A program made the translations under genes and the position numbers. Of a stretch of 64,000 bases of DNA, positions 11,068 through 23,039 are shown piece after piece; within the stretch, counting starts at the first letter, position 1; the number at the start of each line of letters is the position of its first letter. Origin of the DNA: Naasia sp. SYSU D00948 (GTDB taxonomy: Bacteria; Actinomycetota; Actinomycetes; Actinomycetales; Microbacteriaceae); NCBI RefSeq assembly GCF_017916515.1, contig NZ_JAFMTA010000001.1:2593127-2657126 (forward strand). Direction: 5' to 3'. The notes below the pieces were generated by a model. It made no database searches. It saw only the letters and a list, made by a program, of their open reading frames with translations, and was not told where the DNA came from.

Positions 11068-12365
11068 CCCGGGCGCCCGACGATCAGCTGCTCGACGAGA
11101 TCCGCTCGCTGGCGCGTCCGCTGACCGACGCGGGTTCGCTCGACCCGCTGATCGGCGCCGTCGAGGGTGCGACGATCGTCGCCGTCGGCGAGGCGTCCCA
11201 CGGCACCTCGGAGTTCTACTCCTGGCGCTGCACCGTGAGCCGGCGGCTCCTCGAGGAGGGCGGCTTCTCCTGGATCGCCGTCGAGGGGGACTGGCCGGAC
11301 TGCTGGCGCCTCAACAGGTGGGTGCGGGGCGTCGACCAGGAGCCCGGCGATGCGAGGACGCTGCTGCAGGGCTACTCGCCGTGGCCTGCGTGGATGTGGG
11401 CGAACGAGGACGTGGCCCTGTTCCTCGACTGGCTCCGGCGGGAGAACTCGGGGCGGCCGCCGCTGCGTCGCATCGGCTTCTACGGCCTCGACGTCTACTC
11501 GCTCTGGGACTCGCTTCGCCAGGTGCGCGCGTGGGCCGAGACCGCGGCGCCGGCCGTCCTGCCCGCTGCCTCCCGGGCTCTGCAGTGCCTGGAGCCGTAC
11601 GGCGAGGACCCGCACGAGTACGCCTGGAGCACCCGTGTCGTCCCGGGGTCCTGTGAACCGCAGCTGCTCCAGCTGCTGCGGGAGGTGCGGGTGCACGCCC
11701 TCGAGCGCAGCGCCGACCCCGAGGCGTTCTCTGCGCTGCAGAACGCGGAGGTGGCGGTGAGCGCGGAGCGCTACTACAGGGCCATGGTGCGCGGCGGCAG
11801 CGAGTCCTGGAATCTGCGCGACACCGCGATGGCCGAGACGGTGGACCGCATCGCCGATCGCCTGCATCCCGGGTCGCGCGGCCTCGTGTGGGCGCACAAC
11901 ACCCACATCGGTGACGCCCGCGCGACCGACATGGCGGCCGAGGGGATGCTGAACCTCGGGGAGCTGCTCCGCCGGCGCCGTGGGGACGCCGACGTGCGCC
12001 TGGTCGGGTTCGCCTGCTCCTCCGGCACGGTCACGGCAGCGAGCTCCTGGGGCGAGCCGGCGGAGCGGATGCCGGTGCCGCCCGCACGGCGAGGATCGCA
12101 CGAGGACCTCCTGCATCGCGCCCTCGGCGAGCCGGCGCTCCTCCTGTTCCCCGATCGCCGAGACTCCCTGTGGCTCGGGAGCGAGCGCGGCCACCGCGCC
12201 ATCGGGGTGGTCTACGACGCTCGGAGCGAGTACGGGAACTACGTGCCCACGCGGATGGGCGCCCGCTACGACGCCCTGCTGTGGCTCGAGGAGACGCACG
12301 CTCTCACGGTGATCCCGACCCGCGCCGGCGGCCCGGAGTACGAGACGGAGCCGAGCGGGTTCTGA
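11064..12365 (+). CDS. Erythromycin esterase-like protein
   Basis: A 433-residue protein of the erythromycin esterase/succinoglycan biosynthesis (EreA-like) superfamily. Family hallmarks are VAVGEASHGTSEFY near residue 40, WIAVEGDWPDCWRLN, RRIGFYGLDVYSL and GLVWAHNTHIGDA; the conserved His and Glu residues are all present. True macrolide esterases are a small branch, and most such proteins have no known substrate. In mycobacteria an EreA-like domain is fused to a phosphoribosyltransferase in Rv2030c, a DosR-regulated protein. Here an equivalent pair is encoded by two overlapping genes. The start is the GTG that overlaps the previous stop. A macrolide-resistance role should not be assumed. Confidence 0.85.
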   Translation: MTRAPDDQLLDEIRSLARPLTDAGSLDPLIGAVEGATIVAVGEASHGTSEFYSWRCTVSRRLLEEGGFSWIAVEGDWPDCWRLNRWVRGVDQEPGDARTLLQGYSPWPAWMWANEDVALFLDWLRRENSGRPPLRRIGFYGLDVYSLWDSLRQVRAWAETAAPAVLPAASRALQCLEPYGEDPHEYAWSTRVVPGSCEPQLLQLLREVRVHALERSADPEAFSALQNAEVAVSAERYYRAMVRGGSESWNLRDTAMAETVDRIADRLHPGSRGLVWAHNTHIGDARATDMAAEGMLNLGELLRRRRGDADVRLVGFACSSGTVTAASSWGEPAERMPVPPARRGSHEDLLHRALGEPALLLFPDRRDSLWLGSERGHRAIGVVYDARSEYGNYVPTRMGARYDALLWLEETHALTVIPTRAGGPEYETEPSGF

Positions 12366-12398
12366 CGGCGCTGCTGACGGCGCTTGGCCGCCGGTGCC

Positions 12399-14846
12399 TC
12401 AGGACCCGAGCGCCGAGCCGATCGACCCCACGACGCCGTCGAGCGGGGAGCCGGAGGCGTCCCGCCGTGCGCCGAGCTCGGGCAGGGTGCGCGCGCTGCC
12501 GTCCGGTCCCACCGCGAGGGCGGGGTCGGTGCCCACCCAGGCCAGGGACAGCCCGTCCTCGCCCTTCAGGAACCCGTGCGCCCGGACGCCGCCCGTCGCG
12601 CGGCCCTTCGCAGGGAAGTCGACGAAGAGCGAGACCTTGGCGCGGCCGGGGTCGGCGCCCGGGAGGGTGCCCGAGCCGGTCGAGATCGTGGCGACCACGG
12701 CGTGCTCCGGCTTCGGCACCGCGCCGAAGAAGAGGACCCGCGCGCCGCTGCCGAGGTTTATGCCCGCCATGCCGCCGGCCGCGACGCCCTGCGGCCTCAC
12801 GGTGGACGCCGGGAAGTGCAGGAGCTGGGCGTCGGAGGCGACGAACACGAGCTCCGCGTCGTCGCCGCACTGGGCCGCGCCGACGACCTCGTCACCGGGC
12901 TTGAGGGCGATCACCTCGAAGTCCGGGCGGTTCGGGTACATCCCCGGGACGATGCGCTTGACGACGCCCTCGCGGGTGCCGAGCGCGATCGGCGAGTCGG
13001 CGGTGAGCGACACGAGGGCGACGACGCGCTCGCCCTTCGGCAGCGAGAGGTACTCCCCGATCTTCGCGCCCGCCCCCAGCTGCACGGAGTTGCCGGGGAC
13101 CACCGGCAGGTCGACGGGGGAGAACCGGACCACGCGCCCGGTGCTCGTGAGCGCGCCGAGTTCGCCGCGGCTGGTGGCCGGGACCTGGGAGAGGAGGGCG
13201 TCGTGCTTGCTGCGGCGCGACGGGCGGTGCAGCTCGCCGTCCTCCGGCAGGTCGATCCGGACCGCGCGGCCGGTCGTCGAGAGCACGACGACGCAGGGCA
13301 CGTCGGCGATCTCCAGGGAGGACGCCTTCTTGCCGCGGGAGCTGCCGGCGAGCGACGGCGGGGCCTCGGTCAGCAGCGTCCTGCGCGGGGTGCCGTACTT
13401 GTCCGCGGTGGCCTCGAGCTCGTTGCTCACCACCTCGCGGATGCGCTGCTCGCTGCCGAGCAGCTCCTCGAGGTACGCGATCTCCTCCTTCAGAGCATCC
13501 CGCTCGGCCTCGAGCTCGATGCGGGAGAACCGGGTGAGGCGGCGCAGGCGCAGCTCGAGGATGTACTCGGCCTGCACATGGGAGAGGTCGAAGACGTCGA
13601 TGAGGCGGGTCCGCGCCTGCTCGCTGTCGTCGCTGCCGCGGATGACCTGGATGACCTCGTCGATGTCCAGGATCGCGATGAGGAGGCCCTCGACGAGGTG
13701 CAGCCGCTCGCGGCGCCGCGCGAGGCGGTAGCGGGTGCGCCGTGTGACGACCTCGACCCGGTGGCCGATGTAGACGCGGAGCAGGTCGAGCAGCCCGAGG
13801 GTGCGCGGGCCGCCGTCGACGAGGGCCACGTTGTTGATGCTCATCGACTCCTCGAGGGGCGTGTACCGGTACAGCTGCTCGAGCACGGCCTCGGGGCTGA
13901 ACCCGGTCTTGATGCCGATGACGAGGCGGAGCCCGTTCTTCCGATCCGTGAGGTCGTTGACGTCCGAGATGCCCTGGAGCTTCTTGGCGTTGACGCCGTC
14001 CTTGATCTTCTCGATCACGCGCTCCGGCCCGACGAGGTAGGGCAGCTCGGTGACGACGAGCCCGACCTTGCGCGGGGTGATGTTCTCGATGGAGACGCGG
14101 GCGCGCGTGCGGAAGGTGCCGCGTCCCGTCGCGTACGCCTCGCGGATGCCGTCGAGGCCCGAGATGGTGCCGCCGCCCGGCAGGTCGGGGCCCGGGATGA
14201 ACCGCATGACGTCCTCGAGGGAGGCATCCGGGTTCTCGATGAGGTGCCGGGCCCCCGCGACCACCTCGATGAGGTTGTGCGGGGCCATGTTGGTGGCCAT
14301 GCCGACCGCGATGCCGCTCGCGCCGTTCACGAGGAGGTTCGGGAACGCGGCGGGCAGGACGTCCGGCTGGGTGAGCTGGTTGTCGTAGTTCGGCACGAAG
14401 TCCACGACGTCCTCGCCGAGGTCCTCGACCATCGCCACGGCCGCCGGCGCGAGGCGCGCCTCCGTGTAGCGGGAGGCGGCGGGGCCGTCGTCGAGGGACC
14501 CGAAGTTGCCGTGCCCGTCGATGAGGGGCAGCCGCATGGTGAAGGGCTGGGCGAGGCGGACGAGCGCGTCGTAGATCGCGGAGTCGCCGTGGGGGTGGAG
14601 CTTGCCCATGACCTCGCCGACGACGCGGGCCGACTTCACGTGGCCGCGGTCGGGCCAGAGGCCCATCTCGGCCATCTGGTACAGGATGCGCCGCTGGACC
14701 GGCTTGAGCCCGTCGCGGGCGTCCGGAAGGGCGCGGGAGTAGATGACCGAGTAGGCGTACTCGAGGAACGACCCCTGCATCTCGGAGGAGACGTCGACGT
14801 CCTCGATCCGCTCGGTCCCGCCGGGGGGAACCTGGGTGCTCGTCAT
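12399..14846 (-). CDS. parC: DNA topoisomerase IV subunit A
   Basis: An 815-residue breakage-reunion subunit. The winged-helix region has [24 protein letters not shown], then [17 protein letters not shown] and the active-site Tyr127 in [11 protein letters not shown] coiled-coil tower carries [22 protein letters not shown]. The C-terminal beta-pinwheel from about residue 500 shows the usual repeats but no GyrA box (QRRGGKG), which supports ParC over GyrA. The partner ParE lies upstream on the other strand, separated by four stress-related genes. ATG is the start. It is divergent from the phosphodiesterase gene, with a 122-nt gap. The enzyme separates catenated chromosomes and is the quinolone target. 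Confidence 0.92.
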   Translation of the reverse strand: MTSTQVPPGGTERIEDVDVSSEMQGSFLEYAYSVIYSRALPDARDGLKPVQRRILYQMAEMGLWPDRGHVKSARVVGEVMGKLHPHGDSAIYDALVRLAQPFTMRLPLIDGHGNFGSLDDGPAASRYTEARLAPAAVAMVEDLGEDVVDFVPNYDNQLTQPDVLPAAFPNLLVNGASGIAVGMATNMAPHNLIEVVAGARHLIENPDASLEDVMRFIPGPDLPGGGTISGLDGIREAYATGRGTFRTRARVSIENITPRKVGLVVTELPYLVGPERVIEKIKDGVNAKKLQGISDVNDLTDRKNGLRLVIGIKTGFSPEAVLEQLYRYTPLEESMSINNVALVDGGPRTLGLLDLLRVYIGHRVEVVTRRTRYRLARRRERLHLVEGLLIAILDIDEVIQVIRGSDDSEQARTRLIDVFDLSHVQAEYILELRLRRLTRFSRIELEAERDALKEEIAYLEELLGSEQRIREVVSNELEATADKYGTPRRTLLTEAPPSLAGSSRGKKASSLEIADVPCVVVLSTTGRAVRIDLPEDGELHRPSRRSKHDALLSQVPATSRGELGALTSTGRVVRFSPVDLPVVPGNSVQLGAGAKIGEYLSLPKGERVVALVSLTADSPIALGTREGVVKRIVPGMYPNRPDFEVIALKPGDEVVGAAQCGDDAELVFVASDAQLLHFPASTVRPQGVAAGGMAGINLGSGARVLFFGAVPKPEHAVVATISTGSGTLPGADPGRAKVSLFVDFPAKGRATGGVRAHGFLKGEDGLSLAWVGTDPALAVGPDGSARTLPELGARRDASGSPLDGVVGSIGSALGS

Positions 14847-14968
14847 CGCGCGCGCCGCTCTCGTCGCATGCTCGTTCTGCCGTTCGCTCGATCCGCGCCG
14901 GGAGGGCGCGACGGGAGCCGTCGGGCCGGCTCGGGGATGGTCAGGGCCGCTGTGCCAGACTGACCCGG

Positions 14969-16087
14969 GTGTCCCTCATGGTACGCGGAGGCCCGGAGCT
15001 CGACGCCGTTCTCCCCAGCTGTGTCGCCGCCCTCGAAGGGAGACCGAACGTCCTGGGACTGCCCGAGGCCCGGTCGGTGATCGTCGTCGTCGTGGACGGG
15101 CTCGGCGCCTCCGCCCTGAAGGCGCGCAAGGGGCATGCCCGGACCATGGGCGGCGCGCTCACCAAGTCCTCGGTCATCTCGACGGGAGTCCCGACGACGA
15201 CCGCCGCCGCCCTCACCACGCTGATGACCGGCGAGCCGCCGGGCCGGCACGGGGTCGTCGGCTACTCCGTCCTCGATCCGGACACGGACCGGGTCGTCAA
15301 CCAGCTGAACGGCTGGGGCGACGGCAGTGTCGACCCGCTGACGTGGCAGCGGATGCCGACCGTGTTCGAGACAGGCGACCTGCGGGCCGTCGCGGTGGGC
15401 GCGAAGCGGTACCGCTCGTCCGGGTTCACCCGCGCGACCCTGCGCGGCGCCGAGTACGTGGTGGGGGACTCGATCGAGGACCGGTTCGAGGCGGCGCTCG
15501 AGGCCGTCCGGTCGGCGCCCGGCACGCTCGTCTACCTGTACATCCCCGAGCTGGACCAGGCCGCGCACGCGGACGGCTGGCAGTCGGACGAGTGGACCGC
15601 GGCGCTCGAGGAGGCCGATTCCTCGCTCACCGCGGCGCTGCCCGCCCTGGGTCGGGGCGACCGGCTCCTCGTGACCGCCGACCACGGCATCCTCGACGTC
15701 CCCGGCCACCGGCACGTGCTCATCGACGAGCACCACGAGCTCATCGACGGCGTCCGGCACGTGGCGGGGGAGCCGCGGATGCTCCACCTCTACCTCGAGC
15801 CGGAGCTCGCCGGCGGCGATCGCACCGCTCTGCTCGAGCGGTGGCGCGCCGCCGAGGGCACCCGGGCCTGGGTGCGCAGCCGAGCGGAGGCCGTGGCCGA
15901 GGGCTGGTTCGGCGCGGTGGACGCCGAGGTGGAGCCGCGGATCGGCGACATCCTGGTCGCCGCCCGCGGCTCCGTCGCCTACTACGACACCCGCACCGCG
16001 ACGGTCGGCTCGCGGGCCATGATCGGCCAGCACGGGTCGTGGACTCCCGAGGAGACGCGCGTCCCCCTGCTCCGGTTCTCGGGCTGA
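14969..16087 (+). CDS. Alkaline phosphatase-superfamily nucleotide pyrophosphatase/phosphodiesterase
   Basis: A 372-residue protein. Metal ligands typical of the alkaline phosphatase superfamily appear in [14 protein letters not shown], the nucleophile threonine in [27 protein letters not shown] and [14 protein letters not shown], and a late His in [11 protein letters not shown]. This is the nucleotide pyrophosphatase/phosphodiesterase branch and the substrate is unknown. It has no signal peptide. The GTG start is placed 7 nt after a CAGACT hexamer at 14956-14961, a weak candidate for a leaderless promoter. An in-frame ATG three codons on is an alternative. In actinobacteria this gene is a common neighbour of sepH, as here, where the two converge with 17 nt between stops. 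Confidence 0.85.
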   Translation: MSLMVRGGPELDAVLPSCVAALEGRPNVLGLPEARSVIVVVVDGLGASALKARKGHARTMGGALTKSSVISTGVPTTTAAALTTLMTGEPPGRHGVVGYSVLDPDTDRVVNQLNGWGDGSVDPLTWQRMPTVFETGDLRAVAVGAKRYRSSGFTRATLRGAEYVVGDSIEDRFEAALEAVRSAPGTLVYLYIPELDQAAHADGWQSDEWTAALEEADSSLTAALPALGRGDRLLVTADHGILDVPGHRHVLIDEHHELIDGVRHVAGEPRMLHLYLEPELAGGDRTALLERWRAAEGTRAWVRSRAEAVAEGWFGAVDAEVEPRIGDILVAARGSVAYYDTRTATVGSRAMIGQHGSWTPEETRVPLLRFSG

Positions 16088-16104
16088 CACGGGCGGCGGA
16101 GCCG

Positions 16105-17163
16105 TCAGGCCGGGTCGTCCTCCGGCTTCGCCCCGAACACGATCTCGTCCCAGCTCGGCATCGACGTCCGCCCGCGGCGCTTCGGCACCGGGCCGGTCTT
16201 CGTCGTCACCGGAGCCGTCTTGGGCCGGACCTCGGTCGTGTCCACCTGCTCCGTCCGGGCGCGCTCCAGCACCCGGAGCCCGCCGGGCGCCGCCGGCGTG
16301 GTGTGGGGCTGCTCGTCCTCGTAGGAGGCCGCCTCACGCTCGCCGCGACGACGGCGGAGCGCCTCGAGGAGGTCCGCCGTGTCCGCCGGCTCGGGCGCCG
16401 GAGGCTGCTCGCCCCGGATGACCGGCAGGGAGCCGGTGCGCGGAGGGATGCGGATCCGCCCGGTGGGGGTCTGGTCGACCGGAACCACCGGGTCCGGGAT
16501 GTCGCCCTCCTCGAGCGGGAACTCGAACGCGGCCGAGTCGAAGCGGGACGAGTCCGGCGGCTCGGGCGCGACCGCCCGGAGGCGGGGCAGGAGGGTCGAG
16601 CCGATGTCGTCCTGCTGCGACAGCGCGGTCGCCTCGCCGTTGAGCGGGGTGAGGTGCTGCTTCTTGGGGTCGAACGCCCAGCGGGCGTCGTGGTCGATGC
16701 CGTCGGCGGTGAAGCTCAGCTTCACGATCCAGCCGCCCTCGGGCTCCTTCCAGCTCGCCCAGCGCGTCCCCGTCGCGGACAGCTGCTCCAGGCGCTCCTC
16801 GAGCACCGATCCGAACGTGAGCGGGTCGCCGTCCGGGTCCTCCGTCGCGCGAGCCGACAGCACGGGGACGCCCAGGGCGGACTCCACCATGTACTGGCGC
16901 TCGGCCAGGATCGGTCCCTCGTACCGCTGCACGTACTCGAGCGCGGCGCCCGTGTACTTGGCGACCTGCTCCGCGGACATGCCGCCGCGGATGTAGGTCT
17001 GGATCTCGCGAGGAGTGGAACGGCGGGTCGCGATGCTTCCCGTCGGTGTGCCCCGGAGTTTGGAGCGGAGCTCGTCGTCGAGCTGGATACGGAACTCTGT
17101 GCCGTCCTCTGCGGTGGCCACGATGGCCCCGTGCTCGACGGCGACGGCTTTCAGATTCTGCAT
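16105..17163 (-). CDS. sepH: Septation protein SepH (DUF3071)
   Basis: A 352-residue protein. The N-terminal DUF3071 domain has the characteristic MQNLKAVAVEHGAIVATAEDG start, SIATRRSTPREIQTYIRGGMSAEQVAKYTG helix-turn-helix and RYEGPILAERQYMVESAL. A long Pro/Glu/Arg-rich linker leads to a conserved C-terminal tail (RRGRTSMPSWDEIVFGAK). In Streptomyces SepH binds FtsZ and stimulates its assembly during cell division. The ATG at 17163 is chosen over an in-frame upstream start because it has GGGAGGCG 5 nt before it and matches the family. The divergent gap of 185 nt to DUF4193 includes a short inverted repeat (TCCGCCG-N4-CGGCGGA around 17312-17329). Confidence 0.92.
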   Translation of the reverse strand: MQNLKAVAVEHGAIVATAEDGTEFRIQLDDELRSKLRGTPTGSIATRRSTPREIQTYIRGGMSAEQVAKYTGAALEYVQRYEGPILAERQYMVESALGVPVLSARATEDPDGDPLTFGSVLEERLEQLSATGTRWASWKEPEGGWIVKLSFTADGIDHDARWAFDPKKQHLTPLNGEATALSQQDDIGSTLLPRLRAVAPEPPDSSRFDSAAFEFPLEEGDIPDPVVPVDQTPTGRIRIPPRTGSLPVIRGEQPPAPEPADTADLLEALRRRRGEREAASYEDEQPHTTPAAPGGLRVLERARTEQVDTTEVRPKTAPVTTKTGPVPKRRGRTSMPSWDEIVFGAKPEDDPA

Positions 17164-17348
17164 GCCTGTCGCCTCCCGTTGGTCGTCCTCAGGATGGCAT
17201 CGGGTGGGGCGTTTCCCGCGGAATAGGTGGGGCGTGCCGCGAGTTGATCGGGAGTCGGCCTCGGGCGCGCCCCCTGGTTTGCAATCGATAGGCCGATGGA
17301 TCACACTGTCTCCGCCGATTCCGGCGGATAGCGAAGAAGTGGATGGGA

Positions 17349-17642
17349 ATGGCGACCGATTACGACGCCCCACGCAAGACGGACGATGACTCCGAGTCGA
17401 TCGAAGCTCTGAAGGAGCGCGTCCCGGACAAGCTCGCCGCGGTCATCGACGTCGAGGACGCCGACAACCCCGGCAGCTTCGACCTCCCCGGTGCGGACCT
17501 CTCCGACCTCGACCTCGACGTCGTCGTCCTTCCGCCTCAGGCGGACGAGTTCACCTGCGTGTCCTGCTTCCTGGTGAAGCACCGCTCGCAGCTCTCGGAG
17601 GAGACGAAGCTCGGCCCGGTCTGCCAGGAGTGCCTGGCCTGA
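17349..17642 (+). CDS. DUF4193 zinc-ribbon protein
   Basis: A 97-residue acidic protein that begins MATDYDAPRKTDDD, the conserved DUF4193 start, and ends in a probable zinc ribbon (FTCVSCFLV and PVCQECLA, two Cys-x2-Cys pairs). The family is found throughout actinobacteria next to sepH and dut and has no known biochemical activity. ATG at 17349 is preferred over the ATG two codons earlier on family length. A strong terminator follows 18 nt after the stop. Confidence 0.9.
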   Translation: MATDYDAPRKTDDDSESIEALKERVPDKLAAVIDVEDADNPGSFDLPGADLSDLDLDVVVLPPQADEFTCVSCFLVKHRSQLSEETKLGPVCQECLA

Positions 17643-17659
17643 CGAGCCCGACCCGGACG

Positions 17660-17700
17660 ACCCCGCCGCCACTCACGTGGCAGGCGGGGTTTCTCTTTGT
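17660..17700 (+). terminator. Rho-independent terminator of the DUF4193 gene
   Basis: ACCCCGCCGCCAC and GTGGCAGGCGGGGT form a hairpin with one bulged base and a TCAC loop at 17660-17690, followed by TTCTCTTTGT. It overlaps the last codons of the convergent DUF3093 gene. Confidence 0.85.
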
Positions 17701-18131
17701 CCCCCCTGCCGCAGGGCGGCGACGAGCTCCTCGGGGCGCCGGGTGGAGACGAGCCAGTAGGGCGCGGGATCGGCGGGGTCCGTGATGTGCACCCGGACGA
17801 CCGGGTCCACCCAGCCGCGCAGGCACAGCCACGCGCGGGCGTCGAGGTCCACGCCCCGCGCCGCGGTCGCCGCGGCGCCCCGGAAGGCCTCCGGATCCGC
17901 CGTGAAGGAGAGGGGGATGCGCGCCGAGCCCGCGCGGAACTCCCCGTCGGCCACCTCGATGACCGGGGCCCAGCGGATCAGCCCGAGCACGGCCGCCCCG
18001 AAGAGCCCGATCCCCACCGCGATCCCCGCGGCCAGCGAGATGGGCGTGAAGACGAGCAGGCTCGCCGGCACGAGGAGCAGCGCCACCAGGTACATCCACG
18101 CAGAGGGCCACAGGCGTTCTCGGTAGGTCAC
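17673..18131 (-). CDS. DUF3093 membrane protein
   Basis: A 152-residue protein. Two adjacent membrane segments (LWPSAWMYLVALLLVPASLLVF and LAAGIAVGIGLFGAAVLGLIRW, residues about 7-53) precede a C-terminal domain with DARAWLCLRGWVDPVVRVHITD. DUF3093 is an actinobacterial family of unknown function that is conserved beside dut and DUF4193. The GTG at 18131 is only 38 nt from the divergent dut start, so both promoters must share that gap. An AGGT just before the start may serve as the ribosome site. Confidence 0.85.
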   Translation of the reverse strand: MTYRERLWPSAWMYLVALLLVPASLLVFTPISLAAGIAVGIGLFGAAVLGLIRWAPVIEVADGEFRAGSARIPLSFTADPEAFRGAAATAARGVDLDARAWLCLRGWVDPVVRVHITDPADPAPYWLVSTRRPEELVAALRQGGQRETPPAT

Positions 18132-18157
18132 ACCTCATTCCACCAGACGCAATCCAC

Positions 18158-18170
18158 TAGCCTCGTTCCG
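18158..18170 (+). promoter_or_regulatory. Leaderless promoter of dut (-10 TAGCCT)
   Basis: TAGCCT at 18158-18163 ends 6 nt before the GTG of dut, and no ribosome site is present. Transcription likely starts at the start codon. Confidence 0.6.
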
Positions 18171-18640
18171 TGCTGCAGAGCGTGCCGGTGCTGATCACGG
18201 GCGACCGGATCCCCGCCTATGCGCACCCCGGCGATGCGGGAGCGGACCTCGTCTCCGCCGAGGAGGTCGTGCTCGGGCCGGGGGAGCGGGCGACGGTCGG
18301 CACGGGCGTCGCGATCGCCCTGCCGGAGGGCTATGCGGCCTTCGTCGTGCCGCGCAGCGGGCTCGCCGCCCGGCACGGCATCACGATCGTCAACAGCCCC
18401 GGCACCGTGGACGCCGGCTACCGCGGCGAGATCCGGGTCACCCTGCTCAACACCGACCGCTCCGAGCCCTACCGGATCAGCCCCGGCGACCGCATCGCGC
18501 AGATCATCGTGATGCCGGTGCCGCCCGTCCGGTTCGTGCCCGTCGACGCGCTGCCGGGCTCCGCCCGGGGCACCGGCGGCTTCGGATCGACCGGATACAC
18601 ATCGCCGGCACCTGCCGGCCAGGAAGGACAGCAGTCGTGA
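18170..18640 (+). CDS. dut: dUTP diphosphatase
   Basis: A 156-residue trimeric-type dUTPase that hydrolyses dUTP to dUMP and pyrophosphate, keeping uracil out of DNA and supplying the dTMP precursor. All five motifs are visible: AHPGDAGADLVS, PRSGLAARHGI, NSPGTVDAGYRGEI, ISPGDRIAQIIV and the C-terminal P-loop-like RGTGGFGSTGY. The length is normal. The GTG start follows a leaderless-type promoter. The stop overlaps the DUF3710 start (GTGA), the usual order in this phylum. Confidence 0.96.
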   Translation: MLQSVPVLITGDRIPAYAHPGDAGADLVSAEEVVLGPGERATVGTGVAIALPEGYAAFVVPRSGLAARHGITIVNSPGTVDAGYRGEIRVTLLNTDRSEPYRISPGDRIAQIIVMPVPPVRFVPVDALPGSARGTGGFGSTGYTSPAPAGQEGQQS

Positions 18641-19266
18641 GCGACAGCCCCGAGGACCTCTCGCAGCCGAAGTCGGCGCCGGACGACCGGGCGATCAACG
18701 GGCCCTTCGACGTCAGCGAGGCGAACGCCGTCCGCCCGTACGTGGACCTCGGCGGCGTCAAGATCGTCCCCCGCGAGGGCCTGCACCTGCGGCTCGAGGT
18801 CGAAGAGGGCACGAAGCGGGTCGTGGCCGTCGGACTCGACTACGCCGGGTCGACGCTGCAGGTGCAGCCGTTCGCCGCGCCGCGCTCTGCCGGGCTGTGG
18901 CACGAGATCCGCGCCCAGATCGCGGACCAGATCCGCCGGCAGGGCGGCACCACGCAGGAGGCGAACGGGCCCTTCGGTCCGGAGCTCCTCGCGGAGATCC
19001 CGGTGTCCGCCGGTCCCGGTCAGCCGCCCACGGCGCGCCTCGCGCGCTTCATCGGCGTCGACGGGCCGCGCTGGTTCCTCCGCGGCGTCATCGCGGGGGA
19101 GGGTGCCGTCAACCCGCAGGCGGCGGCCCAGATCGAGGACCTCTTCCGCAGCGTCGTGGTCGTGCGGGGCTCGACCCCGATGCCGCCGCGCGACCTGATC
19201 CCGCTCCACGTGCCCGCGCAGGCGGCCGGTCCCGCGACCGGGACGCAGCTGAACGGGGCCGGATGA
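18637..19266 (+). CDS. DUF3710 protein
   Basis: A 209-residue protein. The conserved core begins INGPFDVSEA, followed by YVDLGGVKIVPREGLHLRLEVEE and WFLRGVIAGEGAVNPQAAAQIEDLFRSVVVVRG. It has no signal peptide or membrane segment. The family is actinobacterial, nearly always sits between dut and DUF3159, and has no demonstrated role. It starts at a GTG overlapping the dut stop and ends in ATGA overlap with the next gene, so all three are translationally coupled. Confidence 0.9.
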   Translation: MSDSPEDLSQPKSAPDDRAINGPFDVSEANAVRPYVDLGGVKIVPREGLHLRLEVEEGTKRVVAVGLDYAGSTLQVQPFAAPRSAGLWHEIRAQIADQIRRQGGTTQEANGPFGPELLAEIPVSAGPGQPPTARLARFIGVDGPRWFLRGVIAGEGAVNPQAAAQIEDLFRSVVVVRGSTPMPPRDLIPLHVPAQAAGPATGTQLNGAG

Positions 19267-19982
19267 CGGCCGGCCGCGACGACCGGGCTCCGGGCGTCGA
19301 GGACGCCCTGGCGCAGGCCGCGAGGCGCGCCGGGTTCGATCGCGCCGCCGGTCCGGTCACGGGCCGCAGCGTGCTCGAGGCCGTCGGGGGGATCCGCGGC
19401 ATCCTGGAGTCCCTCGTGCCCGGCCTCGTGTTCGTGGTCCTCTTCGCCCTGACGAACCTGCCGCTCGCGCTCGGGGTGTCGGTCGGCCTCGCCGCGGCGT
19501 TCGTCGGGCTGAGGGCGCTCCAGCGCAGCCCGGTGGCGCCGGCGGTGGGCGGCCTCCTCGCCGCCGTGGTCTCCGCCGCGCTCGCCCTGATCACCGGGCG
19601 GCCCGAGGACAACTTCGTCCTGGGGCTCATCCAGAACGCCGTCTACGGCGGGGTCCTGCTCGCCTCGGTGCTCGTCGGCTGGCCGCTGATCGGCCTCGCC
19701 GTCGGCTTCCTGCTCGGCGAGGGCACCGCCTGGCGGAAGGAGCGGCGGAAGTTCGTCGCGATGCAGGGGCTCACGCTGCTCTGGGTCGGCCTGTTCGCGT
19801 TGCGCCTGCTCGTGCAGCTTCCCCTCTACTACTCGGGCCAGGTCGAGCTGCTCGGCACGTTCAAGCTGATCATGGGCATCCCGCTGTTCGCGCCGCTGCT
19901 GGTGCTGTCGTGGCTGATCGTCCGGGCCGCGTTCCCGGCGCACACGCGGGCGGCGCAGCGCGGGGGCGCCACCGGCTTGTGA
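19263..19982 (+). CDS. DUF3159 integral membrane protein
   Basis: A 239-residue protein with about five membrane spans (for example LVPGLVFVVLFALTNLPLAL, GVLLASVLVGWPLIGLAVGF and FAPLLVLSWLIVRAAF). The family signature is the GGIRGILESLVPGLVFV entry segment and FLLGEGTAWRKERR. Its function is unknown; in the phylum it follows DUF3710 and sometimes precedes Trk potassium transport genes. Here acnA comes next, after 149 nt, under its own promoter. The start overlaps the previous stop. Confidence 0.88.
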   Translation: MTAGRDDRAPGVEDALAQAARRAGFDRAAGPVTGRSVLEAVGGIRGILESLVPGLVFVVLFALTNLPLALGVSVGLAAAFVGLRALQRSPVAPAVGGLLAAVVSAALALITGRPEDNFVLGLIQNAVYGGVLLASVLVGWPLIGLAVGFLLGEGTAWRKERRKFVAMQGLTLLWVGLFALRLLVQLPLYYSGQVELLGTFKLIMGIPLFAPLLVLSWLIVRAAFPAHTRAAQRGGATGL

Positions 19983-19984
19983 GG

Positions 19985-20008
19985 TAGATTTATCTCGACG
20001 TCGAGATA
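19985..20008 (+). promoter_or_regulatory. acnA promoter with perfect 18-bp palindromic operator
   Basis: A TAGATT -10 element (19985-19990) is followed at once by TATCTCGACGTCGAGATA (19991-20008), a perfect palindrome that would cover the transcription start. That position fits a repressor. MarR-family TamR controls aconitase in Streptomyces from a palindromic site; identity with that regulator is a guess. A second candidate -10 (CACAAT, 20084-20089) lies nearer the gene. Confidence 0.6.
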
Positions 20009-20131
20009 TCTTCCGAGGGGGCAAGGCGGCTCCGGTGGGTCAACCCCCACCGGGTCACCGTGGCGTTCGGGCAGTCGGCGGGACACAATCGACCTGGGCG
20101 GAGCGCCGCCCTCGCGACGGAGGAGGACGAC

Positions 20132-22975
<2,844 letters not shown>

Positions 22976-22983
22976 CCTCGATT

Positions 22984-23012
22984 CTGGGAGGCCGCTCCGC
23001 GCGGCCTCCCAG
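22984..23012 (+). terminator. Terminator hairpin after acnA
   Basis: A perfect 12-bp stem (CTGGGAGGCCGC and GCGGCCTCCCAG) closes a TCCGC loop 8 nt after the stop. No U-tract follows, which is usual in actinobacteria. Confidence 0.75.
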
Positions 23013-23023
23013 CGGTCGATGTC

Positions 23024-23039
23024 TAGACTCGAACAGATG
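23024..23039 (+). promoter_or_regulatory. Leaderless promoter of dxs (-10 TAGACT)
   Basis: TAGACT at 23024-23029 ends 7 nt before the ATG at 23037. The spacing also argues against the in-frame ATG at 23019, which lies upstream of the expected transcription start. Confidence 0.6.

Noticed and set aside
11064-12365. Macrolide-resistance gene ereA
   Set aside because: Only superfamily motifs are present, and the neighbours and coupling point to a stress-related role; nothing indicates macrolide specificity.
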